From assembly GCA_023386135.1 (NCBI GenBank), contig JAEWKG010000197.1, positions 1 through 7,631 on the forward strand: DNA of 7,631 nt. The letters run 5' to 3'. Of the stretch, positions 1 to 6,414 are shown piece after piece. Position 1 is the stretch's first letter, and the number at the start of each line of letters is the position of its first letter. Under the pieces are notes generated by a model. The model had not been told where the DNA came from and made no database searches. It saw only the letters and a list, made by a program, of their open reading frames with translations. The stretch comes from Pseudomonadota bacterium. GTDB taxonomy: Bacteria > Pseudomonadota > Alphaproteobacteria > Sphingomonadales > Sphingomonadaceae. The translations under genes were made by a program, and so were the position numbers.

Positions 1-1373
1 CCCTTGCCGGCGACGAGGACGATGTCCCCCGCCTGCGCCAGCGCGACCGCCGCGGCGATCGCCGCGCGCCGGTCGCCGATCTCGCGCGCGCCCAAGGCGC
101 CCTCGAGCACCTGGGCCCGGATCGCCGCCGCATCCTCGCCGCGCGGATTGTCGTCGGTGACGATCACCACGTCGGCGCGCTCGGCCGCGACGCGGCCCAT
201 CTCGGCGCGCTTGCCGCTGTCGCGGTCGCCGCCGGCGCCGCACACCACGATCAGACGCCCGCGCGGGGTATCGGAGACATGCGGCCGGAGCGCGGCAATC
301 GCCGCCTCCAGCGCGTCGGGCGTATGCGCATAGTCGACATAGACCGGCGCGCCCGCGCGGTTGAGCGCGGCGCGCTCGAGCCGGCCGCGCACCGGCTGCA
401 ACCGGGATAGCCCGTCGAACGTCGCCGCGGCATCGCCGCCGGTCGCAATCACCAACCCGGCCGAGACCAGCGCGTTGGCCGCCTGGTACGCGCCGATCAG
501 CGGCAGGTTGACCTTGCGCACCGTGCCGCCGTGTTCGATCTGGAGTTCCTGCCCCAGCGAGCCGGGGATGCGGGCGACGAGGCGGATATCTTCCCCCTCG
601 TCGCCCACGGTAAGCACGCGCAGTCCCCTCTTGCGCGCGTGCTCGATGGCACGGCCGGCCCATCCATCGCCGCCGTGCCAGATCACTGCCGTTCCGTCCG
701 AAGCCACGACCTCATCGAACAGCCGCATCTTGGCGGCGAAGTAGTCGTCCATGTCGGCGTGGTAATCGAGATGGTCTCGCGAGAGGTTTGTGAATGCCCC
801 CGCCGCCACCCGCAGCCCTTCGTTGCGAAACTGGCTGAGGCCATGGCTCGAGGCTTCGTAGGCGACATGGCTAACGCCCTCGCGCGCAAGCCCGCTCATG
901 TTGGCGAGGAACGTAACGATGTCGGGCGTGGTCAGCCCGGTCGAAACGCTCTCGTCGGGCGTGGTCACCCCGAGCGTGCCGATCGAGGCGGCACTGATCC
1001 CCGCCATCCTCCACAACTGACGGGTCATCTCGACGGTCGAGGTCTTGCCGTTGGTCCCGGTGACCGCGATGATCGTCTCGGGCACCGGCGTGAAGAAGCG
1101 CGCCGCAAGCCGGGCGAAGGCGCGGCGCGGCTCGGCATCGGCGATATGCGCCGCGCCTTCGACCCGTGCCTCGGGCCGTGCGACCACCGCGATCGTCCCG
1201 CCCGCAACCGCGGCGGCGATGAAGTCCTCGCCGTTGACCTTCGCGCCCTGGAACGCGCCGAACACCGTGCCCGGCGCGACCTTGCGGTGGTCGATGGCGA
1301 ACCCGGTGACCGTCTCCTCCGCCGCCGCGCCAACATCGTAACCCGCCTCGGCGGCAATCCTGCCGAGCTTCAC
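1..1373 (-). CDS. murE: UDP-N-acetylmuramoyl-tripeptide synthetase MurE, meso-diaminopimelate type (3' end cut off by the window edge)
   Basis: This cytoplasmic Mur ligase adds the third residue of the peptidoglycan stem peptide to UDP-MurNAc-L-Ala-D-Glu, using ATP. Translating the minus strand from 1373 gives 457 uninterrupted codons. Visible motifs are the ATP P-loop TGTNGKTST (residues 105-113), the substrate loop TGLTTPD (145-151), EASSHGL (173-179), NLSRDHLDYH (196-205), the lysine expected to be carbamylated (K215 in FAAKMR), VDYAHTPD (346-353), GAGGDRDSGKR (379-389) and DNPRGE (408-413). DNPR is the signature of enzymes that add meso-diaminopimelate; lysine-adding enzymes lack it. The sequence stops at GKG, the start of the family's GKGHE motif, so only about the last 20-30 residues are missing. 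The start is a GTG overlapping the ftsI stop (GTGA), and no ATG lies near the expected N-terminus. It is the fifth gene of the dcw operon. The identification is secure; the start codon is an inference from the overlap. Confidence 0.96.
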   Translation of the reverse strand, partial: MKLGRIAAEAGYDVGAAAEETVTGFAIDHRKVAPGTVFGAFQGAKVNGEDFIAAAVAGGTIAVVARPEARVEGAAHIADAEPRRAFARLAARFFTPVPETIIAVTGTNGKTSTVEMTRQLWRMAGISAASIGTLGVTTPDESVSTGLTTPDIVTFLANMSGLAREGVSHVAYEASSHGLSQFRNEGLRVAAGAFTNLSRDHLDYHADMDDYFAAKMRLFDEVVASDGTAVIWHGGDGWAGRAIEHARKRGLRVLTVGDEGEDIRLVARIPGSLGQELQIEHGGTVRKVNLPLIGAYQAANALVSAGLVIATGGDAAATFDGLSRLQPVRGRLERAALNRAGAPVYVDYAHTPDALEAAIAALRPHVSDTPRGRLIVVCGAGGDRDSGKRAEMGRVAAERADVVIVTDDNPRGEDAAAIRAQVLEGALGAREIGDRRAAIAAAVALAQAGDIVLVAGK

Positions 1374-3088
1374 TTCGCCTTGTCCTCGGGCACCAGGGCG
1401 GCAAGGTCGGACAGGTCGACATCGCGCGTGGCATCGGGCGGCACGCCGAGGATGGGGCCGATCCGCGGCACCAGCCGGCCGACGATCGGCGCGGCGTTCC
1501 ACGCGGCGGTGCGCTGGAAGCTGGAGGCCAGCGTGCCCTGTGGCTCGTCGAGCATCGCGATCACCACGTAGCGCGGGCGGTCCATCGGGAAGGCGGAAGC
1601 GAAGGTCGCGATGATTGACTTCTTGCGATAGCCGCCGACGCCCGGCTTTTCCGCCGAGCCGGTCTTGCCGCCCACGCGGAAGCCCGGCGCGTTGGCCTTG
1701 CGCCCGGTGCCGTAGAGCGAGATCATCCGCAGCAGCTGGCGCATGCGGGCGCTGGTGGCGGGCTTGAACACCTGCTCGCCCTTGGCGGCGTGACCCGGCA
1801 CCACCTTGCGCAAGGTGGCGGGCCGCCAGACGCCGCCGTTGACCAGCGCGGCGTACGCGCTCGCCAGGTGCAGCGGTGTCACCGAAATGCCGTGGCCGAA
1901 ACCGATCGTCATGGTGCGCAGGCGCGGCCAGTCCTCATGCCAGATCGGGAAGCCGCGGGCCGGCAGCTCGATCTGGGCGCGCTCGTTGAAGTGCAGCCGC
2001 TTCAACGCTTGCCGGAAGCGCGCCGCGCCCAGCTCATCGGCGATCTGCGCCGAGACGATGTTCGACGAGTGGATCAGGGTCTCGGGCACGTTGAGCGAGG
2101 GCCCGAGGTTCTCGTCATCGTGGATAGTGAAGCCGGCGATATGGAGCTGTGCAGCGGGATAGCGGCGGCCGAGGTTGGTCAGCGTGCCCGCGTCCATTGC
2201 GGCGGCGACCGTGATCGGCTTGAAGGTCGAACCTAGCTCGTAAACCTGGTTGGTCACCCGGTTGAACATCGCCTTGGTGCCGTCCTCGTCGATCCGGTTG
2301 GGATCGAATTCCGGGAGGCTCGCCATGGCCAGCACTTCACCGGTGTCGACGTCGAGCACGATGCCCGCCGCGCCCATCGCGTTGACCGAGCGCATGCCGC
2401 GGTTGAGCTCGTCTTCCAGCGCACCTTGCACCCGCACGTCGATCGACAGCGGCACCGACTGCATGCGGGTGGCGGGATCGCGCAACTGGTCGTCGAGCAC
2501 CGCTTCCATCCCCAACCGGCCGTGCCCGTCCGAGCCGACGTACCCGAGCACGTGCGCGGCCATCGAGCCTTGCGGGTAGTGGCGGTCGGTCTCCTGGGGC
2601 AGTTCCAGCCCGAGCTCGCCGATCGCCTGCACGCGGTTGGCCTCTTCGGGCAGCACCCGGCGGCGCAAGTACCCGGCCTTGCCATTGGCGAGCCGCTTGG
2701 CGAGCTGGAATTCGTCGATGTCGGGGAAGATCGCCTTCAGCTCGAGCGCGACTTCCTTGGGACTTTTCACCAGCGCGCTGCCGCCGCCGAGCGCGGTCGG
2801 GTTGAACCACAGCGCGAACGCCGGGAACGCGCGGGCGAGCGGCTGGCCGTTGCGGTCGGTGATCTCGCCGCGCGGGGGCAGCAGAGCCTCTTCGAACGAG
2901 GTCGGGTTATGCTCGGCGTCGGTCAGCCCGAGGTAGCCGATGCGCAGGATCGCCAGCGCGGCGAGGAACGCGAACGCGGCGGCGACCAGCAGGACCCGCA
3001 GCCGCGCCACGGTGAGCGAGCGCTGACGAATGGTCACCAGCTGGACGCGGCCCGAGTAGATCGCGGTGCTGAAGGTCAGCGCGTTCAT
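1370..3088 (-). CDS. ftsI: Septal peptidoglycan transpeptidase FtsI (PBP3), class B penicillin-binding protein
   Basis: FtsI cross-links septal peptidoglycan at the division site together with FtsW and FtsQLB; it is anchored in the inner membrane with its catalytic domain in the periplasm. The 572-residue product has a basic cytoplasmic N-terminus, one membrane segment at about residues 30-50, and the class B dimerisation/pedestal region beginning with RGEITDRNG (73-81). The transpeptidase domain carries all three active-site motifs: S287-T-F-K290 with the acylated serine, S341-S-N343, and K475-T-G477. The length is usual for FtsI. The ATG at 3088 overlaps the ftsL stop as ATGA, and the gene's own stop overlaps murE as GTGA, so translation is probably coupled on both sides. 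The paralogue Spd/PBP2 (mrdA) is less likely, because the gene sits between ftsL and murE as ftsI does. No defect or missing catalytic residue is visible. Confidence 0.97.
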   Translation of the reverse strand: MNALTFSTAIYSGRVQLVTIRQRSLTVARLRVLLVAAAFAFLAALAILRIGYLGLTDAEHNPTSFEEALLPPRGEITDRNGQPLARAFPAFALWFNPTALGGGSALVKSPKEVALELKAIFPDIDEFQLAKRLANGKAGYLRRRVLPEEANRVQAIGELGLELPQETDRHYPQGSMAAHVLGYVGSDGHGRLGMEAVLDDQLRDPATRMQSVPLSIDVRVQGALEDELNRGMRSVNAMGAAGIVLDVDTGEVLAMASLPEFDPNRIDEDGTKAMFNRVTNQVYELGSTFKPITVAAAMDAGTLTNLGRRYPAAQLHIAGFTIHDDENLGPSLNVPETLIHSSNIVSAQIADELGAARFRQALKRLHFNERAQIELPARGFPIWHEDWPRLRTMTIGFGHGISVTPLHLASAYAALVNGGVWRPATLRKVVPGHAAKGEQVFKPATSARMRQLLRMISLYGTGRKANAPGFRVGGKTGSAEKPGVGGYRKKSIIATFASAFPMDRPRYVVIAMLDEPQGTLASSFQRTAAWNAAPIVGRLVPRIGPILGVPPDATRDVDLSDLAALVPEDKAK

Positions 3089-3564
3089 TGCGCGGCCTCA
3101 GTGAGGAAGTCGCCGCCGTTGGCGAGCTTGTCGGCGAGGTTCTGGTCCTCGGTCTGCTGCTTCACCGGCTTGCCCGTGATCGGCGAGACCATCTCTGGCA
3201 GCTTCATCTCGCGCTGGTCGTCGGCGGCGCGGGCGACGCGGATCGGCGACGGCGCACCGACCGCGCGGGGCTCGCCCAGCGCGGCGAGCTGGCGCTCGCC
3301 TTCGAGGTACTGGTCGGCATTCGGCGCCTGATAACCGAAGTCGACCGCGTTCCATTCGGACAGCTGCTGCTGGCTGGCGCGGGTCTCGAACTCGGTTTCG
3401 AGCAGGACCTTCTCGCGCTGCAGCGAGACGATCTTGCGCTCGGCGAGCCGCACTTCGCTGCGCACCGAATTGACCTTGAAGGTCAGCGCGACGAACGCCG
3501 CCGCGCAGATCGCGAGGGTGACCACCCAGCCCAACTGGCGGAGACGTGAGCCGGCCGCGATCAT
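3085..3564 (-). CDS. ftsL: Cell division protein FtsL
   Basis: FtsL is a bitopic inner-membrane protein that forms the FtsQLB complex with FtsB and FtsQ and signals to FtsWI to start septal synthesis. The 159-residue product has a short basic cytoplasmic N-terminus, one hydrophobic segment at about residues 12-29, and then a charged heptad-like stretch (about 30-65, including SEVRLAERKIVSLQREK) that looks like the expected periplasmic coiled coil. A polar tail of about 90 residues follows that I cannot assign to a domain; it makes the protein longer than the enterobacterial form, which is about 120 residues. FtsL sequences are poorly conserved, so the call rests on topology, coiled coil and position between rsmH and ftsI. 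It overlaps both neighbours by ATGA (start at 3564, stop at 3085). Confidence 0.9.
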   Translation of the reverse strand: MIAAGSRLRQLGWVVTLAICAAAFVALTFKVNSVRSEVRLAERKIVSLQREKVLLETEFETRASQQQLSEWNAVDFGYQAPNADQYLEGERQLAALGEPRAVGAPSPIRVARAADDQREMKLPEMVSPITGKPVKQQTEDQNLADKLANGGDFLTEAAQ

Positions 3565-4505
3565 GCCGCTGCCCTCGCCGACGTGGCGGTCCGCACCGCA
3601 TGGCGAAGCGTCGCCGAACGCGCGCGCGGGTTGCGGGCGAGCTCCGCCTCAGAAGGGCGAATGCCCTTGGATACGTGCGCAAAAGTCGCCGGCGTGCCGC
3701 CCGCTTGCGGCAGGTGGCGCGAGCCGGCGGCGGTGCCGGCGGCATCGCGCAGGAAGCGCTTGACGATGCGGTCTTCGAGGCTGTGGAAGCTGACCACCGC
3801 GAGCCGGCCGCCTTCGCCGAGCAGCGTCTCGGCGGCGCTCAGCCCTTCCTCAAGCTCGGCAAGCTCGGCGTTCACATGAATGCGAACGGCCTGGAAGCTG
3901 CGCGTCGCGGGATCCTTTGGCGCTCCGGCGCGGTAGCCCAATGCCTTGCGCACGACGCGGGCGAGGTCGCCGGTGGTGGCGAGCGGCCGGGCCGAGACGA
4001 TCGCGCGGGCGACCCGGCGGCTCTGGCGTTCCTCGCCATACGCGTACAGACCGTCGGCGATCTCGCCTTCGTCGGCCTGGTTGAGGAAATCCGCCGCGCT
4101 CGGGCCCGACTGGCTCATGCGCATGTCGAGCGGGCCCTCGGCCGAAAACGCGAACCCGCGCCCGGCCTGGTCGAGCTGCATCGATGATACGCCGATGTCC
4201 ATCACGATCCCGTCGACGCGCGCCAATCCCGACTCGGCGAGCGCGTTAACCATTTCGGAGAAGCGGCGCGGGTGGAGAACCAGCCGCGGGGGGTTTTCCG
4301 CAGCTTCGGGCCAGGATTTCGCGTTTTCGATCGCGTCGGGGTCGCGGTCGAAGGCGTGGACCGTGGCGCCCGCGCCCAGCAGCGCGCGCGAATAGCCGCC
4401 GGCGCCGAAGGTCGCGTCGACGATCACGTCGCCCGGCTGGGGCGCCAGCGCGGCAAGCACTTCGTCGAGCAGGACCGGGATGTGCGGGGCATCGGCCGGC
4501 GTCAC
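3561..4505 (-). CDS. rsmH: 16S rRNA (cytosine(1402)-N4)-methyltransferase RsmH (MraW)
   Basis: RsmH methylates the exocyclic N4 of C1402 in the ribosomal P site of 16S rRNA, using S-adenosylmethionine. The 314-residue product matches the family length. Visible motifs are HIPVLLDEVL (8-17), the SAM-binding loop DATFGAGGYS (30-39), the acidic second motif FDRDP (52-56), DIGVSSMQLD (103-112), GFAFSAEGPLDMRM (117-130), PATRSFQAVRIHVNAEL (199-215) and the C-terminal SFHSLEDR (239-246). The start is a GTG at 4505 that overlaps the mraZ stop (GTGA). A GGAGG element lies about 10 bases upstream, inside the mraZ coding sequence, which supports this start. The stop overlaps the ftsL start as ATGA. Its place between mraZ and ftsL is the standard one; its link to division is by operon membership, not by reaction. 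Confidence 0.97.
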   Translation of the reverse strand: MTPADAPHIPVLLDEVLAALAPQPGDVIVDATFGAGGYSRALLGAGATVHAFDRDPDAIENAKSWPEAAENPPRLVLHPRRFSEMVNALAESGLARVDGIVMDIGVSSMQLDQAGRGFAFSAEGPLDMRMSQSGPSAADFLNQADEGEIADGLYAYGEERQSRRVARAIVSARPLATTGDLARVVRKALGYRAGAPKDPATRSFQAVRIHVNAELAELEEGLSAAETLLGEGGRLAVVSFHSLEDRIVKRFLRDAAGTAAGSRHLPQAGGTPATFAHVSKGIRPSEAELARNPRARSATLRHAVRTATSARAAA

Positions 4506-4981
4506 TTGGACTTCGCCTCCGCCTGGAACTGCGCGCAGGCGGCCTTGGCGGCGGCCCAGTCGTCGCTCATCTTCATCAGCTCGGCGGGGTTCCAGATGGT
4601 GAAGCTGCGCCCCCCGCCCTGGAAGAACAGCGCGTCGTCGATCCCGCCCAGCATGCGCAGGTGGTCGGGGAGGACGAAGCGGCCGGAATCGTCGAACGGC
4701 ACGCGGGCGAAGCCGAACAGCTGCGCCGCGCGGGTATCACGGTCGAATTCGGGACCGGAGCGGTCCTCCTCGCGGTCGAGCTGCGCTTCGAGCTCGTCCA
4801 TCCGCGACAGGCCGAAGCCGACGAGGCAGGCGAACTTGGGGTGCTTGTCGAGGCACAGGACGCGGCCGTCGCTCGCATCCTTCACGGCGTTGCGGAACAG
4901 CGGCGGCAGGACGAAGCGGCCCTTGTCGCCGGCGGGCGAAAAGGCCTGTCCCGAAAAGCCGCTGAAAGCCGCAGCTGCCAC
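4502..4981 (-). CDS. mraZ: Transcriptional regulator MraZ
   Basis: MraZ is a nucleoid-associated DNA-binding protein of the SpoVT-AbrB (swapped-hairpin) fold; in E. coli it represses its own dcw operon by binding short G-rich repeats upstream. The product contains the two tandem half-domains of the family: DKGRFVLPPLFRNAV (residues 19-33) and DDSGRFVLPDHL (97-108), joined by a charged helical segment. The 159 residues are close to the usual length. I chose the GTG at 4981 because AAGGGG lies 4 bases upstream and the domain begins shortly after it. A second in-frame GTG at 5029 would add 16 residues rich in Gly and Arg that do not look like MraZ. The stop overlaps rsmH as GTGA. It is the first gene of the cluster and faces the 340-base regulatory region. 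Confidence 0.94.
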   Translation of the reverse strand: MAAAAFSGFSGQAFSPAGDKGRFVLPPLFRNAVKDASDGRVLCLDKHPKFACLVGFGLSRMDELEAQLDREEDRSGPEFDRDTRAAQLFGFARVPFDDSGRFVLPDHLRMLGGIDDALFFQGGGRSFTIWNPAELMKMSDDWAAAKAACAQFQAEAKSK

Positions 4982-4985
4982 TGGT

Positions 4986-4991
4986 CCCCTT
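4986..4991 (-). promoter_or_regulatory. Shine-Dalgarno element deciding the mraZ start
   Basis: On the minus strand the sequence reads AAGGGG, then ACCA, then GTG. This purine-rich element sits 4 bases before the GTG at 4981 and favours it over the in-frame GTG at 5029, which is preceded by CGCT and lacks such an element. Confidence 0.6.
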
Positions 4992-5160
4992 CCCCGTTCG
5001 TGGCCCCTCGCGGGCCGCCCCGTGGACACAGCGATCCCGCTGCCGGCGGCGCGTGAGCGTCATCGGCTCGCATCAGGCTGGCCCGATGCGCGGCGTGGAA
5101 CGGTGAATCCGATGGGATGCGGTATTAACTTTCTTCCCCTCGCGATGAAAGGGAAAAAAG

Positions 5161-5175
5161 CGGGATTTTACGGGA
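5161..5175 (+). repeat. CGGGA-N5-CGGGA direct repeat, candidate MraZ-binding site
   Basis: CGGGA occurs at 5161-5165 and 5171-5175, exactly one helical turn apart, and a weaker AGGGA lies at 5150-5154, 11 bases before. E. coli MraZ binds TGGGN repeats separated by 5-base spacers upstream of mraZ; the spacing and GGG core match, but the first base differs and the repeats read opposite to the operon. The role as operator is inferred. Confidence 0.4.
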
Positions 5176-5183
5176 TTGCGCGG

Positions 5184-5191
5184 TTAACCAT
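5184..5191 (+). promoter_or_regulatory. CtrA-type half-site TTAACCAT
   Basis: TTAACCAT is the half-site form of the binding motif of CtrA, the alphaproteobacterial cell cycle response regulator (full site TTAA-N7-TTAA). There is no second TTAA at the right spacing. The element is part of an 8-base palindrome, GGTTAACC (5182-5189), in the AT-richer part of the mraZ upstream region. Single occurrences of 8 bases are weak evidence. Confidence 0.3.
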
Positions 5192-5199
5192 TGAATTGC

Positions 5200-5208
5200 T
5201 GTGGATAG
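5200..5208 (-). promoter_or_regulatory. Near-consensus DnaA box
   Basis: The minus strand reads CTATCCACA, which differs from the strong DnaA box TTATCCACA only at the first base. It lies 8 bases from the TTAACCAT motif and inside the dcw upstream region. In several bacteria DnaA also acts as a transcription factor; a role here is inferred from one 8-of-9 match. Confidence 0.35.
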
Positions 5209-5279
5209 GCGGGTGGATTGAACAAGCGAACGACGCTTCTAGCTCTCCAAAATTTCGTTATCATACAGTGAGTTGAATC

Positions 5280-5308
5280 GGGACGGAGGCCGTCGCGCAG
5301 GACGTCCC
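5280..5308 (-). terminator. Possible terminator hairpin after the GldG-like gene
   Basis: The inverted repeat GGGACG (5280-5285) and CGTCCC (5303-5308) can form a 6-bp stem; a competing smaller hairpin, GACGG-AGG-CCGTC (5282-5294 on the + strand), lies within it. It starts 14 bases after the TAA at 5322-5324. No run of T follows on the minus strand, so an intrinsic terminator is only weakly supported. The stem also overlaps one CGGGA repeat. Confidence 0.25.
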
Positions 5309-5319
5309 GTGATTTCCCG
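5305..5319 (-). repeat. Second CGGGA-N5-CGGGA repeat, candidate MraZ-binding site
   Basis: On the minus strand CGGGA (5319-5315), AATCA, CGGGA (5309-5305) repeats the same unit and 10-base period as the pair at 5161-5175, in the opposite orientation and about 140 bases further upstream of mraZ. It begins 3 bases beyond the stop codon of the GldG-like gene. The element could be an operator or a chance match in a GC-rich genome. Confidence 0.3.
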
Positions 5320-5321
5320 TA

Positions 5322-6056
5322 TTACTTGGCGAATGCTTGCCGGGTGAGCTCGCCGAACGCCCCGGAGGTTCCCCGATTCCTTTCCAGTACAGCGGCGTCG
5401 GCCACCGCCAGCACCCGCCCCTTGCCCACAGTGCAGCGCGCGATCACGCCCGACGCCTCGACATTGCACGACGCAGGAGCGCCCGGCGCGATTACCCGCC
5501 AATTCCCTCCCAGCCGCACCGGCAGCGCGGTGCCGGCGAACGGGATTGCCTGCTCGCCATCGGCTTGGCGGTCGTCGAAGGTAAGCTCCAGCCCCCAGCG
5601 GGTCAGGATCGGCGACAGCAGCGCCACGTCCTGCGGCCGCCGCTTGTCGCCCAAGGGGAACCGCGACTCTTCGGTCAGGAACGGGTCCGCGAACAGCAGC
5701 AAATGCCCGCCATCGCGTACCCAGGTGTCCAGGTCGACGTTCTCCTGCGGGCTCAGAGGCCGCGGCTGGGCCAGCAAAAGGGCCTTGAGCGGCCGCAACT
5801 GGGCCGCATCGAGCGTGTCGAGCGGCTCGAGGCGATATGTCTTCTCCAGCTCGGTCCGTATCCAGTGCTGTTCGGCGGCCTGATCGAGCGCTTCATTGAC
5901 GCTCAAGCTCTCGGGCCAATAGATCGGCAGCGAGGTCATCAGCCCCAGCGCGGGCTTGGGCCCGGCGGGGCGCGAACCGCCCCACACCAGCGCCGCTCCG
6001 ATCACCACCAGCACGGCCACGGCAAGCGCGGCCAGCCGAGTCCTACGGATTGCCAT
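5322..6056 (-). CDS. Membrane-anchored GldG/DUF4350-like protein, function unknown
   Basis: The 244-residue product has a basic N-terminus (MAIRRTR), one hydrophobic anchor (about residues 8-25) and a soluble domain predicted to face the periplasm. Residues 90-125 read KALLLAQPRPLSPQE, then DLDTWVRDGGHLLLFADP. This 'position, open, report' pattern is typical of GldG-type ABC-transporter auxiliary domains and DUF4350 proteins, which share a glutamine-amidotransferase-like fold without obvious catalysis. VGKGRVLAVADAAVLE (210-225) matches the later strand-loop of the same families. C197 and C208 could form a disulfide outside the cytoplasm. I chose the ATG at 6056; an in-frame ATG at 6137 would add 27 Arg/Pro-rich residues and a 95-base overlap. 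The chosen start overlaps the upstream gene by 14 bases, so the two are probably co-translated. No ABC ATPase or permease is in view, so transport is not supported. The fold assignment is moderately sure; the function is unknown. Confidence 0.7.
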   Translation of the reverse strand: MAIRRTRLAALAVAVLVVIGAALVWGGSRPAGPKPALGLMTSLPIYWPESLSVNEALDQAAEQHWIRTELEKTYRLEPLDTLDAAQLRPLKALLLAQPRPLSPQENVDLDTWVRDGGHLLLFADPFLTEESRFPLGDKRRPQDVALLSPILTRWGLELTFDDRQADGEQAIPFAGTALPVRLGGNWRVIAPGAPASCNVEASGVIARCTVGKGRVLAVADAAVLERNRGTSGAFGELTRQAFAK

Positions 6057-6384
6057 TGACGGTGGGCGAGTTCGGCATCCGCCGCGCGGTCGGCGTCGGC
6101 GTGGGTGCAGCGGGGAGGTCGGGCACCACCCCCGCATCGGCGAGCGGATCGTTGGCCGGCGCTGACGTCTCGGCCGGCGCGACGGTCGCCGCCGCTTCGG
6201 GCACCACCGCCTGGTCCGATTGCTTCGCGCGCTCCTCGATCACGTTGGCCAGGCCGACGATGAGGATGATGCCGAGCAGCAGCGAGGCGCCGACCTGCAG
6301 CCGCTGCATCGATTCTGCGCGCGTCCCGCCCAGCGGCACGGAGCGCGGTTCTTCGGTCTGCGGCTTGGAGGGGCGAAGCGCCAT
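6043..6384 (-). CDS. Small single-pass membrane protein with Pro/Ala/Thr-rich tail, unknown function
   Basis: I do not recognise the family. The 113-residue product has a polar, basic N-terminal region (1-30, containing PLGGTRAESMQRLQ), one clear membrane segment at about 32-50 (GASLLLGIILIVGLANVI) and a tail rich in Ala, Pro, Thr and acidic residues with a PTPTPT run near the end. This suggests an inner-membrane protein with a flexible periplasmic linker. The stop at 6043 lies 14 bases inside the GldG-like gene, so the two look like a co-translated pair, and their products may act together in the membrane. The start at 6384 is the first in-frame ATG, with only a weak AGGG just before it. The cysteine synthase gene ends 30 bases upstream, so read-through from it is possible. 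That this is a real gene is likely from its topology and the tight overlap. Confidence 0.6.
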   Translation of the reverse strand: MALRPSKPQTEEPRSVPLGGTRAESMQRLQVGASLLLGIILIVGLANVIEERAKQSDQAVVPEAAATVAPAETSAPANDPLADAGVVPDLPAAPTPTPTARRMPNSPTVNGNP

Positions 6385-6414
6385 CGCCCTAAGCTAGGCG
6401 CTCGTGCCCGCCAG

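Larger units (their letters stand above)
4982..5321 (-). promoter_or_regulatory. dcw operon upstream region (promoter and 5' leader of mraZ)
   Basis: This 340-base stretch has no convincing gene on either strand. Its middle (about 5121-5275) is clearly less GC-rich than the flanking genes, as expected of a promoter. It holds two CGGGA-N5-CGGGA pairs, one TTAACCAT, one near-DnaA box and small GC inverted repeats nearer mraZ (5029-5042, CAGCG/CGCTG, and 5069-5090, CGCATC/GATGCG). I cannot fix the -35/-10 elements. The best -10-like hexamers on the minus strand are TATGAT (5260-5265) and TTAATA within GTTAATACC (about 5123-5128), neither with a good -35 at normal spacing. That a dcw promoter lies here follows from the operon layout; its exact position is not shown. 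Confidence 0.6.

Noticed and set aside
531..1571. Long plus-strand open frame (346 codons) opposite murE/ftsI
   Set aside because: It lies antisense to murE, whose motifs are all present in the minus frame. Its product is a low-complexity Arg/Gly/Ala/His mix, as expected from GC-rich antisense frames.
2426..3331. Plus-strand open frame (301 codons) opposite ftsI and ftsL
   Set aside because: It is antisense to FtsI with intact catalytic motifs and to FtsL; the composition is Arg/Gly/Val-rich and no family pattern is visible.
4982..5029. Alternative mraZ start at the GTG at 5029
   Set aside because: The extra 16 residues are Gly/Arg-rich with no MraZ character, while the GTG at 4981 has a Shine-Dalgarno element 4 bases away.
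4272..5276. Plus-strand open frame (334 codons) spanning rsmH, mraZ and the intergenic region
   Set aside because: It crosses two well-identified genes on the other strand and the promoter region. The product is low-complexity and matches nothing I recognise.
5239..5502. Minus-strand open frame (87 codons) covering the end of the GldG-like gene and the intergenic region
   Set aside because: It overlaps the GldG-like coding frame in another phase, is Arg/Gly-rich at its start and has no domain features; the GldG-like frame shows family patterns through to its end.
6057..6137. Alternative start of the GldG-like gene at the ATG at 6137
   Set aside because: It would add 27 Arg/Pro-rich residues before the membrane anchor and lengthen the overlap with the upstream gene from 14 to 95 bases; the ATG at 6056 gives a normal anchor.
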